The notes: generated from the letters alone by a model not told the origin. DNA of 64,000 bases from Sphingomonadaceae bacterium (GCA_025359445.1 JANYGB010000025.1:1-64000); one strand, 5' to 3'. Positions 17,087-26,831 are shown, numbered from the stretch's first letter. A program made the numbers and translations.

Positions 17087-17842
17087 ATGAAAGCCCTGGT
17101 CTGCGTAAAGCGCGTGATCGATTATAACGTGAAGCCGCGGGTCAAATCCGACGGCACCGGCGTCGATCTCGCCAATGTCAAAATGAGCATGAACCCATTC
17201 GACGAAATCGCGGTCGAAGAAGCGCTGCGCCTGCGCGAAAAGGGCGTGGTGACCGAGGTTGTCGTGCTGTCGGTCGGTCCGGCCAAGGCGGCTGAAACGC
17301 TGCGCACCGCGCTCGCGATGGGCGCTGACCGCGCCGTGCTGGTGCAGGTTGACGACGGCGTGGAAGTCGAACCGCTGGCGGTCGCCAAGATCGTCAAAGG
17401 CGTCGCCGAGGAAGAAGCCCTTGGCCTCATCATCACCGGGAAGCAGGCGATCGACGATGATTCGAACCAGGTCGGCCAGATGGTCGCCGCCTTGATGGGC
17501 CGTCCGCAAGGGACCTTCGCCAACGAGATTTCGGTCGAAGGCGATGCGGTTATTGTGAAGCGCGAAGTCGACGGCGGGCTGGAAACGGTCAAGCTCACGC
17601 TCCCCGCAATTGTTACCACCGATCTGCGCCTCAACGAGCCGCGCTATGCGTCGCTGCCCAACATCATGAAAGCCAAATCCAAGCCGCTCGCGATCAAGGC
17701 CCCTGCTGACTACGGGGTCGATGTTGCGCCGCGTTTGAAGACGCTCAAGGTCAGCGAGCCGCCGGTGCGCGTTGCCGGGATCAAGGTCGCCGACGTGGAT
17801 GCATTGGTGGCCAAACTCAAGGAACTGGGAGTGCCCGCATGA
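17087..17842 (+). CDS. etfB: electron transfer flavoprotein subunit beta
   Basis: Small subunit of the electron carrier that takes electrons from acyl-CoA and related dehydrogenases to ETF-ubiquinone oxidoreductase. 251 residues from the ATG at 17087, which places the family start [20 protein letters not shown] at residue 1; an in-frame upstream start would add seven unconserved residues. The family signature [22 protein letters not shown] (quoted in part) and the C-terminal RLKTLKV are visible. ATGA overlap with etfA. Confidence 0.96.
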   Translation: MKALVCVKRVIDYNVKPRVKSDGTGVDLANVKMSMNPFDEIAVEEALRLREKGVVTEVVVLSVGPAKAAETLRTALAMGADRAVLVQVDDGVEVEPLAVAKIVKGVAEEEALGLIITGKQAIDDDSNQVGQMVAALMGRPQGTFANEISVEGDAVIVKREVDGGLETVKLTLPAIVTTDLRLNEPRYASLPNIMKAKSKPLAIKAPADYGVDVAPRLKTLKVSEPPVRVAGIKVADVDALVAKLKELGVPA

Positions 17843-18768
17843 AGACGCTCGTTTGGGTCGAACACGACAACGCTTCGGTCAAGGACGCCACGCTTGCCGT
17901 CGTCACCGCCGCTTCGCAGTTGGGCGAAGTCCACCTGCTGGTCGCCGGATCGGGCTGCAAGGGCGTCGCCGATGAAGCCGCCAAGATTGCGGGCGTGGGC
18001 AAGGTCCACCTCGCCGACGACGCGGCCTATGCCAATGCGCTCGCTGAAAACGTCGCGCCACTGGTCGCCGAGCTGATGGGGCATCACGACGCGTTCCTCG
18101 CGCCGGCCACCACCACCGGCAAGAACGTCGCCCCGCGCGTCGCTGCATTGCTCGATGTGATGCAGATTTCGGACATACTTTCGGTCGAAGGCCCCAAGAC
18201 CTTCACCCGGCCGATCTATGCCGGCAACGCGATCGCCACGGTCGAAAGCTCGGACGCCAAGCTGGTCATCACCGTGCGCGGCACCGCCTTCGCCAAAGCC
18301 GCCCCCACCGGCGGTTCGGGCACGGTTGAAGCCGTGGCGAGCACCGGCGACTCTGGCACCTCCACCTTCGTCGGCTCGGAAATCGCCAAGAGCGAACGCC
18401 CCGAACTGACCAGCGCCAAGATCATCGTCTCGGGCGGCCGCGCGCTGAAAGATGCCGAGACGTTCAAGAGTCTGATCTTCCCGCTCGCCGACAAACTCGG
18501 CGCGGCAGTCGGCGCGAGCCGCGCGGCGGTCGATGCAGGCTATGTCCCCAACGACTACCAGGTCGGCCAGACCGGCAAGATCGTCGCCCCGGCGGTCTAT
18601 ATCGCGGTCGGCATCTCCGGCGCGATCCAACACCTTGCCGGGATGAAAGACAGCAAGATCATCGTTGCGATCAACAAGGATGAAGACGCGCCGATCTTCC
18701 AGGTTGCGGACGTTGGGCTGGTGGCGGATCTGTTCAACGCGGTGCCGGAGCTTACTGGCAAGCTGTGA
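17839..18768 (+). CDS. etfA: electron transfer flavoprotein subunit alpha
   Basis: FAD-binding large subunit of electron transfer flavoprotein. The 309 residues contain the C-terminal FAD domain with [20 protein letters not shown] (about 218-237), [20 protein letters not shown] (quoted in part) and [20 protein letters not shown]. Residues and length are typical. Starts inside the etfB stop codon, which fits the 1:1 heterodimer. Confidence 0.96.
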   Translation: MKTLVWVEHDNASVKDATLAVVTAASQLGEVHLLVAGSGCKGVADEAAKIAGVGKVHLADDAAYANALAENVAPLVAELMGHHDAFLAPATTTGKNVAPRVAALLDVMQISDILSVEGPKTFTRPIYAGNAIATVESSDAKLVITVRGTAFAKAAPTGGSGTVEAVASTGDSGTSTFVGSEIAKSERPELTSAKIIVSGGRALKDAETFKSLIFPLADKLGAAVGASRAAVDAGYVPNDYQVGQTGKIVAPAVYIAVGISGAIQHLAGMKDSKIIVAINKDEDAPIFQVADVGLVADLFNAVPELTGKL

Positions 18769-18825
18769 ATTGCATTTCGATTTCGCGTTGATAGGATAAG
18801 CTTTTTCGCGTTGCGGAGATGCCTG

Positions 18826-19719
18826 ATGTCATGTCGACCGATTGCATTGCTGGCGGTAGTCGCCTTCACCGCATCGCCCGCGATCGCGGCGAAGGTGCCA
18901 CTCTCGCTCGCCCACACCACCAAATGGGAAATGAATTACGGCGAAGATGTCTGCACTCTCGCCTCGCGCTTTGGCGAAGGCAAAGACAGCGTTCTGCTAG
19001 TATTGAATCGTTTCGATCCAGGCGACGGCTTCGAGATGAAGCTCTATTCGGAAGGCCTCCGCCACGAGGGACTGTTCATCCCGATCGAAGTAGCGTTTGG
19101 CGAGCAACCGTTGCAGCGTTATGACGGGATGTCCGCCACGGCCACCGATGCCGCCAAAACCCCGACAGTGATCATCGGCGGGATGCGGTTGGACGGCTGG
19201 CGGCGACCCGGCAAGACCTTTGATCCTGCGATCGCTGCGCCCCAGATAACCCTGCAGCAGGAAGCCGCGATAAACAGCCTCACCTTCTCCGCACAAGGAC
19301 GAAAACCGGTACAGCTGAGAACCGGATCGATGGCGCCGGTGATGGAAGCGATGCGCAATTGCACCGACGATCTGCTGCGCCATTGGGGCTTTGACCCGGC
19401 CGTACAAGCAACTTTGAAACGGCCCGCACAGCCGCTCAGCAATCCTGGGACTTGGCTGCATTCGGGCGACTATCCGTATGGTTCGCTAATCAACGGCGAA
19501 AACGGTCTGGTGCGATTTCGGCTCGATGTCGAAAGTGATGGGAGTGTTTCGGCTTGCCGCATTCTCTATCGCACAAATCCGGATTCCTTTGCGGACCTGT
19601 CATGCAAACTCCTGCAGCAGCGGGCCCGCTTTGGCCCCGCGCTCGATGCCCAAGGCAAGCCGGTCAAATCATATTTCCTGAGCCAGGTGCGATGGGTTAT
19701 GGAAGGTTCGGGGCTTTGA
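18826..19719 (+). CDS. exported protein with TonB-C-like C-terminal region
   Basis: 297 residues from the ATG at 18826, chosen because GCGGAGA sits 5-11 nt upstream. Residues 1-20 form a signal peptide ending SPAIA-A. The middle (about 25-190) has no family I recognise. The end, with [20 protein letters not shown] (about 227-246), [10 protein letters not shown] and the Cys-containing [16 protein letters not shown], follows the pattern of TonB C-terminal domains. It lacks the membrane anchor and proline-rich linker of a real TonB, so it is probably a periplasmic relative. Function unknown. Confidence 0.7.
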   Translation: MSCRPIALLAVVAFTASPAIAAKVPLSLAHTTKWEMNYGEDVCTLASRFGEGKDSVLLVLNRFDPGDGFEMKLYSEGLRHEGLFIPIEVAFGEQPLQRYDGMSATATDAAKTPTVIIGGMRLDGWRRPGKTFDPAIAAPQITLQQEAAINSLTFSAQGRKPVQLRTGSMAPVMEAMRNCTDDLLRHWGFDPAVQATLKRPAQPLSNPGTWLHSGDYPYGSLINGENGLVRFRLDVESDGSVSACRILYRTNPDSFADLSCKLLQQRARFGPALDAQGKPVKSYFLSQVRWVMEGSGL

Positions 19720-19726
19720 CTCGACG

Positions 19727-20248
19727 CTAGCAGCGCTCGTAAAGTACCAGCTCCTTCTCGCCTTCCTGCTGATGGCGGGCGTACTCCACAAACCCCAGTT
19801 GCCCAGCCAGCTTCTGCGACACTGCGTGCTCGGCCTCGATCATGCAGGCGACCCGCTGCCTCCCATGCACTTCATCGAACCACGCAAGCACCGCGCGCAT
19901 CGCCTCGCCAGCGTAGCCTTGCTGCCAGTGGTCGGGATGCACAATCCAGCCGGCTTCGGGCACATCGTCAAGCCCGTGAGCGAAGCCGCGGAACGAGCGG
20001 AACACGCCGCAAGTGCCGATGATCTGCGCCGCCCCGCGTCGCCGGATCATGCACACGCCGTAACCGTAGAACGACCAGCCTCCGGCGTTGCGTAATAGCC
20101 GGGCGAAGCTGTCGGCCCTGCTCGGGCCCCAGTTGCCGAGGAAAGTCAAAGTGCGCGGATCGGTGTTGATCGCGTTGAGCCCGTCGAGGTCACCCACCTG
20201 CGGGCGCCACAGCTCAAGCCGCTGCGTGGTCAGGACCAGCTCGCTCAT
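19727..20248 (-). CDS. GNAT family N-acetyltransferase (RimJ/RimL type)
   Basis: 173 residues beginning at the ATG at 20248, which overlaps the stop of the DUF445 gene (ATGA). The larger open frame upstream is the shadow of that gene. Visible are the RimL-type start LVLTTQRLELWRPQVGD, an IGTCGVFR strand, EAGWIVHPDHWQQGYAGEAM (about 112-131, the acetyl-CoA loop QQGYAGEA) and QKLAGQLGFVEYA. Substrate unknown. Confidence 0.85.
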   Translation of the reverse strand: MSELVLTTQRLELWRPQVGDLDGLNAINTDPRTLTFLGNWGPSRADSFARLLRNAGGWSFYGYGVCMIRRRGAAQIIGTCGVFRSFRGFAHGLDDVPEAGWIVHPDHWQQGYAGEAMRAVLAWFDEVHGRQRVACMIEAEHAVSQKLAGQLGFVEYARHQQEGEKELVLYERC

Positions 20249-21522
20249 GTCAGCGACGAGATCACGTGAATGATCACGCCGACGAGGCCCCCCACCAAAG
20301 TGCCGTTGATGCGGATGAATTGCAGATCGCGGCCGACCGCGCCTTCGATCCGCTCGGTCACGGTCTTGGCGTCCCAGCGCTTGACCGTTTCGGAGACCAG
20401 CCGGACGATCTGGTCGCCGTATCGCGTGGCAATTCCGACCAAGGTACGCCGCGCGAAGCGGTTGACTTGTGCCTGCATGCGCGGATCGTCGCGCAGCGTG
20501 GTGCCGAGCTCGGCCAAAGCCTCGCCCAGCTGGCCGCCGATCTCGGTGGCGGGCGCGCGCAGGCGTTTGAGGAGGCCCGTACGCAACCGCTCCCACACCC
20601 CCTGCCACCATTTCGACACCGCCGGATTGGCGAGCAATTCGTCCTTCATCCGCTCGACCCGGCCGCGCAACTCGGGATCGCTCTTGAGGTCGGCGGAAAG
20701 CTTGGTCAGTCCCTCTTCGATCTTGGCGCGCAGCGGGTGGTCCGGGTCGACAATCACCTCGGCGAGCAACTTGTAAAGCCCGTCGAGCACCGAATTGGCC
20801 AGCGTTTCATCGAGCCCGGTCCAGCGCAGCACCGCATTGGCGCGGCGGTGGATCAGGTCCCGGATGAGCTCTTCGTTGTCTTCGAGCGTCAATCCGGTCC
20901 ACCGCACCAGGCTGTCGATCACCGGCAGATGCCGGCGGTCGGCGATTGCGGTTTCGACCAATTGGCCGAGCAGCGGGGCAATCTCAAGCTTACCCAGCTG
21001 GCGCACCAGCCCGCCGCGCACCTGAACCCCGAGCCGTTCGGGATCGAGCGATTCGAGCACTTGCGCGAGCAGTTCGGCCGCCCCCGCGCGGATCCGCCCG
21101 CCGCCTCCGCCGCGCGGATCGGCCAGCCAGCCGCCCGCCGCTGCGGCGATGTTGGTCGCATGGAGCCGCCGCGCGACGACTTGCGGGGTGAGGAAATTCT
21201 CCTGCAGGAACGCCGCCATCGTATCGGCGATGCGGTCCTTGTTCTCGGGGATGATCGCGGTGTGCGGAATCGGAATACCAAGCGGGTGGCGGAACAGCGC
21301 GGTCACCGCAAACCAGTCGGCCAGTCCGCCGACCATCGCCGCCTCGCTGAATGCGAGCAGATAGCCCCAGGCCGGATGCATCTCGGCAAAATGCCGGGCG
21401 AGCACGAACAGCCCGGCCATCGCGACCAGCATGCCAGTGGCGAACATCCGCATCCGGCGGGCCCGGTCGGGGGCGGGCGGAGCGATTCGCCCCGGCCTGA
21501 TGCGGGAGCGCAACGCGCTCAC
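20245..21522 (-). CDS. DUF445 family membrane protein
   Basis: 425 residues from a GTG start that overlaps the RND permease stop (GTGA). The N-terminal part has two hydrophobic segments (about 26-42 and 52-75) with the family motif GGLADWFAVTALFRHPLGIPIPHTAI (quoted for orientation only in part), followed by a long helical region and a hydrophobic C terminus. DUF445 proteins (YjiN/YheB relatives) are inner-membrane proteins of unknown function. Lying between efflux genes and a GNAT gene suggests co-transcription and no more. Confidence 0.85.
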   Translation of the reverse strand: MSALRSRIRPGRIAPPAPDRARRMRMFATGMLVAMAGLFVLARHFAEMHPAWGYLLAFSEAAMVGGLADWFAVTALFRHPLGIPIPHTAIIPENKDRIADTMAAFLQENFLTPQVVARRLHATNIAAAAGGWLADPRGGGGGRIRAGAAELLAQVLESLDPERLGVQVRGGLVRQLGKLEIAPLLGQLVETAIADRRHLPVIDSLVRWTGLTLEDNEELIRDLIHRRANAVLRWTGLDETLANSVLDGLYKLLAEVIVDPDHPLRAKIEEGLTKLSADLKSDPELRGRVERMKDELLANPAVSKWWQGVWERLRTGLLKRLRAPATEIGGQLGEALAELGTTLRDDPRMQAQVNRFARRTLVGIATRYGDQIVRLVSETVKRWDAKTVTERIEGAVGRDLQFIRINGTLVGGLVGVIIHVISSLT

Positions 21523-24500
21523 TCGGCCGGATAGGCCTCAGGCGGCACACCGCGGGGCAGCTGCACAGCGATGCCGGTGTCATCCTCACTGCTGTTGAGC
21601 ATCTTGCGGCTCAGCCATGGCCCCAGCCACTTTTCGATCCCGTCCGCGAGGCTGAACCCGGCGGGCACGATCAGCAGCGTAAGCAAGGTCGAGAGGATCA
21701 GCCCGCCGATCACCACGGTGCCCATCGGCGCGCGCCACGCGCTGTCGCCGCCGAGCGAGATCGCGGTCGGGATCATCCCCGCAGTCATCGCCACGGTGGT
21801 CATCACGATCGGCTGGGCGCGCTTGTGCCCGGCCTCGATGATAGCCGCGAATTTGTCCGCACCGTTCGACATTTCCTCGATCGCAAAGTCAATCAGCAGG
21901 ATCGAGTTTTTCGCGACGATGCCGAACAGCATCAGGATGCCGATGAACACCGGCATCGAAATCGGCTGGCCCGCGATGAGCAGCAGGATCAGCCCGCCGA
22001 GCGGGGCGAGGAACAGCGAACCCATGTTGACCAGCGGCGAGACAAAGCGGTGATAGAGCAGCACCAGCACTGAGAAGACCAGCAGCACTGCGGCGAGCAG
22101 CGCTTTGCCGAAGTTGGTCAGCAATTCGGCGAGGATCTTGTCATTGCCGATCGGCGCGTTGGAGACGCCCGTTGGCAGTTTCTGCATCAGCGGCAATTTG
22201 TTGATCGCGGTCATCGCGTTACCCGAGAGTACGCCCGGGGCCAGATCGGCACCGATGAACACCCGGCGGTTCTGGTTGTAGCGCTGGATGCTGACCGGGC
22301 CCGAGCCGAACGAGATGTCCGCGATGGTCGCGAGCGGGACCGAGCCGCCGGTGGTGGTCGGCACCGGCAGGTTCTGGATGGTCGAAATCGAGCGGCGCGA
22401 ATCTTCCGACAAGCGTACGCGGATCGGGATCTGGCGGTCACTCAAGGAAAACTTGGCCGCGTTCTGATCGATATCGCCGATCGTCGCGATGCGGATCGTC
22501 TGGCTGAGCGCCGATGTGCTGACACCCATGCTGGCCGCCATGTCGAGGCGCGGTTTGATCACCACTTCGGGGCGGCGCATGTCGGCCGCGATGCGCGGCG
22601 CGACCAAGTCCTTGATCCCGCGCATCTCCTCGACCAGCTGATTGGCAGTCGCCTCGAGCAGTTCCGAATTGCTGCCTGAAAGCATGATCGAGATCGGCCG
22701 ACCGGTCCCGCCTCCGGCGCCGCCTGGGCCGCTGAGGTCCTGGAACGAAACGCGCGCATCGGGAATGGTCTGGAGCACCGGGGTAAGCTCGCGTTGCAAC
22801 TCCTGGCTGCTTTTGTCGCGCTTGGCCTTGAGCGTCACGAACAGGCGGGCATTGCCTTCGCGGATCCGTTCGAGCGCGTGATCGACTTCGGAACGAGCCG
22901 AGACAATCTCGGCCACCCGGTCGGCCACCACTTCGGTCTGCGCCAGCGTGGTGCCTGGGACCATTTCGACATTGATCAGGGCAAAGTCCGAATTGGTATC
23001 GGGGAACGGCTGAAGTGGAATCACAGTGAACAGGAAGCCGGTGGCGAGGAGCGAGCCAAGCCCGATCCCGACCATCCACACCCGGTGATCGTGAAGCCGC
23101 GCGCTGTAACGCTGGCCCATGTAGGCGTACCATTGGCCGAGCCTGCCCTGGCTCAGTCCGATTAGCAGGCCCAGCACCTTGCGCACCAGCCACGACAACC
23201 CGATCGCCGCCGCCAGAGCCGCGAACATGGTCAGCAGCTGCAGCGTCTTGGTCCATCCGAACAATGTGAACTTGCTCGCCGCGACCAGCTTGAAGACGCC
23301 GATCAGCCCGATCATGAAGGCTGCGATGATCAGCACCGTCGCGATTGTGCCGACCAGATACGTCAGCGCCGAGCCGCGCACCCGTTCAATCCGCGCCCGC
23401 AATGCCTTGGCCTGCTCGGCATCAAGCGACCAGTGCAGGACCGCCAGATAGCGGTCCATCCACTTACCTGACGCATGCTCGTGGTGGCCTTTGGATTTGA
23501 GGAAATAAGCCGCGATCATCGGCGTGATCATCCGCGCAACGGCAAGACTGACCAGCACCGAGATCACCACGGTCAGGCCGAAATTGCGGAAGAATTGCCC
23601 CGAGACCCCGGGCATCACCCCAACCGGCAGAAACACCGCGACGATCGAGAAGGTGGTTGCGACTACCGCCAGCCCAATCTCGTCCGCAGCGTCGATCGAG
23701 GCCTGGTAGGCGCTTTTGCCCATCCGCATGTGGCGGACGATATTTTCGATCTCGACGATCGCGTCATCGACCAGCACGCCTGCGACCAGCCCCAGCGCGA
23801 GCAATGACAGGTTATTGAGGGTGAAGCCGAACCAGGCGTCCATCATCCAGAAAGTCGGAATGGCCGATAGCGGAATCGCGATCGCCGCGATCACGGTTGC
23901 GCGCCAATCGCGCAGGAAGAAGAACACCACTATCACCGCCAGGATCGCGCCTTCGACCATCGAAGAAATCGAGCTTTCGTATTGCTGCTTGGTATAATCG
24001 ACCGAGCTGAACAGCCGGGTGAAGTGGATCCCCGGGTGATCCTTCTTGAGCTGCTCGATCTTGGTGATTGCGCCATCGTAAACCGAAACGTCGGACGCGC
24101 CGCGCGCGCGCGACATGGCGAAGGTTACCACTGGCTTGCCGTTGATCTTGCCCATCGTGGTGACTTCGCCGAACGCATCTGCCACTGTAGCGAAATCGGT
24201 CAGCTTGATTGTGCGGCCGCCGCCCAGCGGCACGTCGGTCTGCGACAAGGCATAGGCATCGGCAGCATTGCCGAGCACGCGCACTGACTGGCGCGACCCG
24301 GCAATTTCGGCCTTGCCACCCGCCGCGTTGAGGTTGAGTTGGCGCAGCGCGCCGTTGACCTGACTGGCCGAGACACCGAGCGACTGCATCTTGGCAGGAT
24401 CGAGCAAGACGCGGATTTCACGGTCGACCCCGCCTTGACGTTCGACCGTAGCCATGCCTTCAACCCCCAGCAATTCCTTTGCCACGGTATCATCAATGAA

Positions 24501-24974
24501 CCACGATAGCTGCTCGATCGTCATATCGTCGGCCGAGACCGCGAAATAGGCGATCGGGTCGGACGAACTCTGGACTTTAAATATCTGCGGTTCGAGAATC
24601 CCGTCGGGCAGCTCGCCGCGGGCCTGATCGACCGCATTCTTGACCTCAGACACTGCCTCGTTGATGTCGGTCCCGATCTGGAAGCTGACCACGGTCTGGT
24701 TGCCGCCTTCGGAGGCAGTCGAGCTGATCGTATCGACCCCGTTGATCGTCCGGACCGCAGATTCAACCTTCTGGGTAATCTGCGATTCGATTTCCGACGG
24801 CGCCGCGCCGGGCTGCGAGATCGCGACTATCACCGCCGGGAATTCGATATCGGGCTGGTTCTGGACCTTCATGGTCGAGAAACTCATGATCCCGGCTATC
24901 ATCAGGCCGACGAAAATGACGATCGGAACCACCGGGTTGCGGATCGACCAGGCCGAGATATTGCGGAAATTCAT
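21519..24974 (-). CDS. RND efflux transporter permease
   Basis: Proton-driven inner-membrane pump of the AcrB/MexB superfamily. 1151 residues, about 100 more than the usual 1040. Landmarks are the N-terminal helix (11-31), the TM4 proton-relay motif LVDDAIVEIENI with Asp403-Asp404, and GIVAKNSILLIDFA near 965. The extra length lies between TM6 and TM7 (about 515-612) and contains two further hydrophobic segments (about 538-562 and 578-605). Downstream neighbours overlap by GTGA and ATGA; the adaptor gene is 42 bp upstream. No outer-membrane channel gene is present here. Confidence 0.93.
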   Translation of the reverse strand: MNFRNISAWSIRNPVVPIVIFVGLMIAGIMSFSTMKVQNQPDIEFPAVIVAISQPGAAPSEIESQITQKVESAVRTINGVDTISSTASEGGNQTVVSFQIGTDINEAVSEVKNAVDQARGELPDGILEPQIFKVQSSSDPIAYFAVSADDMTIEQLSWFIDDTVAKELLGVEGMATVERQGGVDREIRVLLDPAKMQSLGVSASQVNGALRQLNLNAAGGKAEIAGSRQSVRVLGNAADAYALSQTDVPLGGGRTIKLTDFATVADAFGEVTTMGKINGKPVVTFAMSRARGASDVSVYDGAITKIEQLKKDHPGIHFTRLFSSVDYTKQQYESSISSMVEGAILAVIVVFFFLRDWRATVIAAIAIPLSAIPTFWMMDAWFGFTLNNLSLLALGLVAGVLVDDAIVEIENIVRHMRMGKSAYQASIDAADEIGLAVVATTFSIVAVFLPVGVMPGVSGQFFRNFGLTVVISVLVSLAVARMITPMIAAYFLKSKGHHEHASGKWMDRYLAVLHWSLDAEQAKALRARIERVRGSALTYLVGTIATVLIIAAFMIGLIGVFKLVAASKFTLFGWTKTLQLLTMFAALAAAIGLSWLVRKVLGLLIGLSQGRLGQWYAYMGQRYSARLHDHRVWMVGIGLGSLLATGFLFTVIPLQPFPDTNSDFALINVEMVPGTTLAQTEVVADRVAEIVSARSEVDHALERIREGNARLFVTLKAKRDKSSQELQRELTPVLQTIPDARVSFQDLSGPGGAGGGTGRPISIMLSGSNSELLEATANQLVEEMRGIKDLVAPRIAADMRRPEVVIKPRLDMAASMGVSTSALSQTIRIATIGDIDQNAAKFSLSDRQIPIRVRLSEDSRRSISTIQNLPVPTTTGGSVPLATIADISFGSGPVSIQRYNQNRRVFIGADLAPGVLSGNAMTAINKLPLMQKLPTGVSNAPIGNDKILAELLTNFGKALLAAVLLVFSVLVLLYHRFVSPLVNMGSLFLAPLGGLILLLIAGQPISMPVFIGILMLFGIVAKNSILLIDFAIEEMSNGADKFAAIIEAGHKRAQPIVMTTVAMTAGMIPTAISLGGDSAWRAPMGTVVIGGLILSTLLTLLIVPAGFSLADGIEKWLGPWLSRKMLNSSEDDTGIAVQLPRGVPPEAYPAE

Positions 24975-25016
24975 CGTGCTACCCAGTTCATCGTAATGCT
25001 TGACGCCCCGCGTTGA

Positions 25017-26213
25017 TTATTTGGAGGCAACCGGCTTGATTGTTTCGCCCGGTGAAAGGAAGCCGCCGGCGCGCAGCACCACGCGCTCGTTGCCGCTTAG
25101 CCCCGAGACGATCGCGATGCCTTGATTGGTTACCAGACCAAGCTTGATATCGCGCCGTTCGACCTTGTTGTCCTTGCCGACAATATAGACAAAACTGCCC
25201 TTGTTGTCCGACTGGATCGCGCTTTCGGGGAGCATCGGGGCAACTATCGAACCGGATTTGATTTCCGCACTGGCAAAACCGCCTGGCGGCAGATCAGGAG
25301 CATAGGCCAGCGCAATCCGCGCGAAGCCCTGGCGCGAAGCCGGATCGATCACCGGCGCCTTTTGCCACACCTGACCGGTATAGACGTTGGTCGAGCCAAC
25401 CGGCGTAACCTTGGCCGTAACCCCCGGCGCGATCTGCGCCAGATCGGACTGGCCAAGCTGCGCCTTCAGTTCCATTTCGCCGCCCTTGGCGAGGCGAAAC
25501 AGTATCCCCGAACCCGCACTGACCACCTGGCCCGGTTCAACCCGGCGTTCAAGCACCAGCCCCGCGGCCGGCGCGACCACATTAAGCCGGCGGCTTTGCG
25601 CCTGGAGCACGCCCAGCTGCGCCCCGGCGACGCGGACCTGCGCGTAGGCCGAATCGCGGGTGGCGCGCAGCCGGTCGATATCGGCCTTGGAGACAAAGCC
25701 CTTGGCGACCAGCCGCAACGAACGGTCGAGGTTGGCCTGCGCCAGATCGGCGTTGGCGCGCGCGACCTGAACCTGCGCCGCCTGGCTCGATTGCTGCTGG
25801 ACCTGCACCGACCGATCGATCACCGCCATGACTTGCCCGGCGCGGACCCACTGGCCCGGTTCGACCAGCACCGACAGGACCTGCCCGCCTTCACCGGCAA
25901 TGCCAACCGGCAGTTCGCGCCGCGCAGCGAGCGTGCCCGTCGCCGAAATCGTCCCTTCGATCGTGGCGCGACCCGGGGTGATCACGCTGACCACCGGGGC
26001 CTGTTCTTTCTTGTCGCCATCTTCGGCTGCGCCGGCCCCGGCGCGATGCACCATGAACCAGATCGCCGCCATGACCACGAGCAACACGAGCGCGGCGATA
26101 ATCCAGCGGCGCTTGCTGCGCCCCTGACCCATATCGTCGAGCAGCGGGTTATCGCCCGAGAGCGTGTCTGCTTCGATCCTGGTTTCGAAATTCATCGCTG
26201 CAACTGCCTTCAT
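25017..26213 (-). CDS. RND efflux periplasmic adaptor (membrane fusion protein)
   Basis: Adaptor linking the permease to an outer-membrane channel. About 398 residues from the ATG at 26213; an upstream TTG (26252) preceded by AGGA and a downstream ATG (26195, MNFETRIEAD) are alternatives. A cytoplasmic tail is followed by one membrane anchor (AALVLLVVMAAIWFMV), a barrel-sandwich domain split by an alpha-helical hairpin (Gln/Ala-rich VQVQQQSSQAAQVQVARANA, about 130-150) and beta-barrel and membrane-proximal domains. No regulator gene is adjacent. Confidence 0.9.
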   Translation of the reverse strand: MKAVAAMNFETRIEADTLSGDNPLLDDMGQGRSKRRWIIAALVLLVVMAAIWFMVHRAGAGAAEDGDKKEQAPVVSVITPGRATIEGTISATGTLAARRELPVGIAGEGGQVLSVLVEPGQWVRAGQVMAVIDRSVQVQQQSSQAAQVQVARANADLAQANLDRSLRLVAKGFVSKADIDRLRATRDSAYAQVRVAGAQLGVLQAQSRRLNVVAPAAGLVLERRVEPGQVVSAGSGILFRLAKGGEMELKAQLGQSDLAQIAPGVTAKVTPVGSTNVYTGQVWQKAPVIDPASRQGFARIALAYAPDLPPGGFASAEIKSGSIVAPMLPESAIQSDNKGSFVYIVGKDNKVERRDIKLGLVTNQGIAIVSGLSGNERVVLRAGGFLSPGETIKPVASK

Positions 26214-26351
26214 GTGTTCGGCTTGCGGCGCCGCCAAGTGCGGTCCGGCCAAGCCGTCCTGGAGCGAAGCTATGCACTTCGGCGCAAGACTGTATTACTA
26301 TGCTAAATCACCCGCCGCAAGCCCTGATGCGCTCAGCTCTAAAGGAGGTGT

Positions 26352-26510
26352 ATGACATTCCGGCGCAATAGACTCAGGCACCGTGCAGGGCAATGGTGGC
26401 CTCGTCAAACGGCACAGCCGGGCCGTCAAACTGCAGCGTTCAGGCAACAGTCTGCCTCGCAATACGGCTGCGGCCGGGGCGGACCATCGTCCGCCCCGGC
26501 CGCAGCCTGA
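26352..26510 (+). CDS. candidate small basic protein with ideal ribosome site
   Basis: A 52-codon ORF starting [30 protein letters not shown] lies directly upstream of the ATG, a near-perfect complement of the 16S rRNA end and the strongest ribosome site I saw here. Residues 1-37 are rich in Arg, Gln and Trp and carry no acidic residue. The C-terminal codons lie in the 18-bp hairpin that follows sciP on the other strand. It resembles nothing I recognise; it may be a true small protein, a leader peptide or chance. Confidence 0.4.
   Translation: MTFRRNRLRHRAGQWWPRQTAQPGRQTAAFRQQSASQYGCGRGGPSSAPAAA
26466..26507. terminator. perfect 18-bp hairpin between the small ORF and sciP
   Basis: GGCTGCGGCCGGGGCGGA pairs exactly with TCCGCCCCGGCCGCAGCC around a 6-nt loop. 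It lies 22 nt beyond the sciP stop codon (sciP reads toward it). No T-run on either side, so it may act by stabilising the sciP mRNA 3' end or as a bidirectional, less classical terminator. Confidence 0.55.
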
Positions 26511-26528
26511 TTCGCCAGATCGATCCGT

Positions 26529-26831
26529 TCAGTACTTGAGCTGGCGCTCGTACAGGTCGCGGTAGTGCTGGATGCGAGTGACCCGCAGGCCTTGCATGCC
26601 CGAACGATCAACCGCGCGCTGCCATGAAGCAAACTCTTCGAGCGTCAGCGTATAGCGCTCGCAGACCTCGTCGATGGTGAGCAGGCCGCCATTGACTGCC
26701 GCCACCACTTCGGCCTTGCGCCGGACCACCCAGCGGGTGGTCGAAGGTGCCGGCAGCGATTCCAGCGTAAGCGGCTCGCCGAGCGGGCCGATGACCATGG
26801 CTGGTCGGATTTTCTGGTTCTCGATCATCAT
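26529..26831 (-). CDS. sciP: CtrA inhibitor SciP (DUF1153)
   Basis: Small DNA-binding protein that in Caulobacter represses CtrA-activated promoters and shapes the cell cycle. The 100-residue protein matches the family core GPLGEPLTLESLP, TTRWVVRRKAEVVAAVNGGL (about 30-49), followed by a helix-turn-helix-like stretch CERYTLTLEEFASWQRAVD. Its ATG overlaps the stop of the preceding gene (ATGA), with a second ATG one codon on. A GAATC methylation site (26904-26908) and GTTAAC (26915) lie upstream, inside that gene. Confidence 0.9.
   Translation of the reverse strand: MMIENQKIRPAMVIGPLGEPLTLESLPAPSTTRWVVRRKAEVVAAVNGGLLTIDEVCERYTLTLEEFASWQRAVDRSGMQGLRVTRIQHYRDLYERQLKY

Noticed and set aside
20266..21534. 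422-codon plus-strand frame over the DUF445 gene
   Set aside because: Composition (Gln/His/Arg/Asp-rich) is that of an antisense shadow; the opposite strand has a recognisable family and coupled starts and stops.
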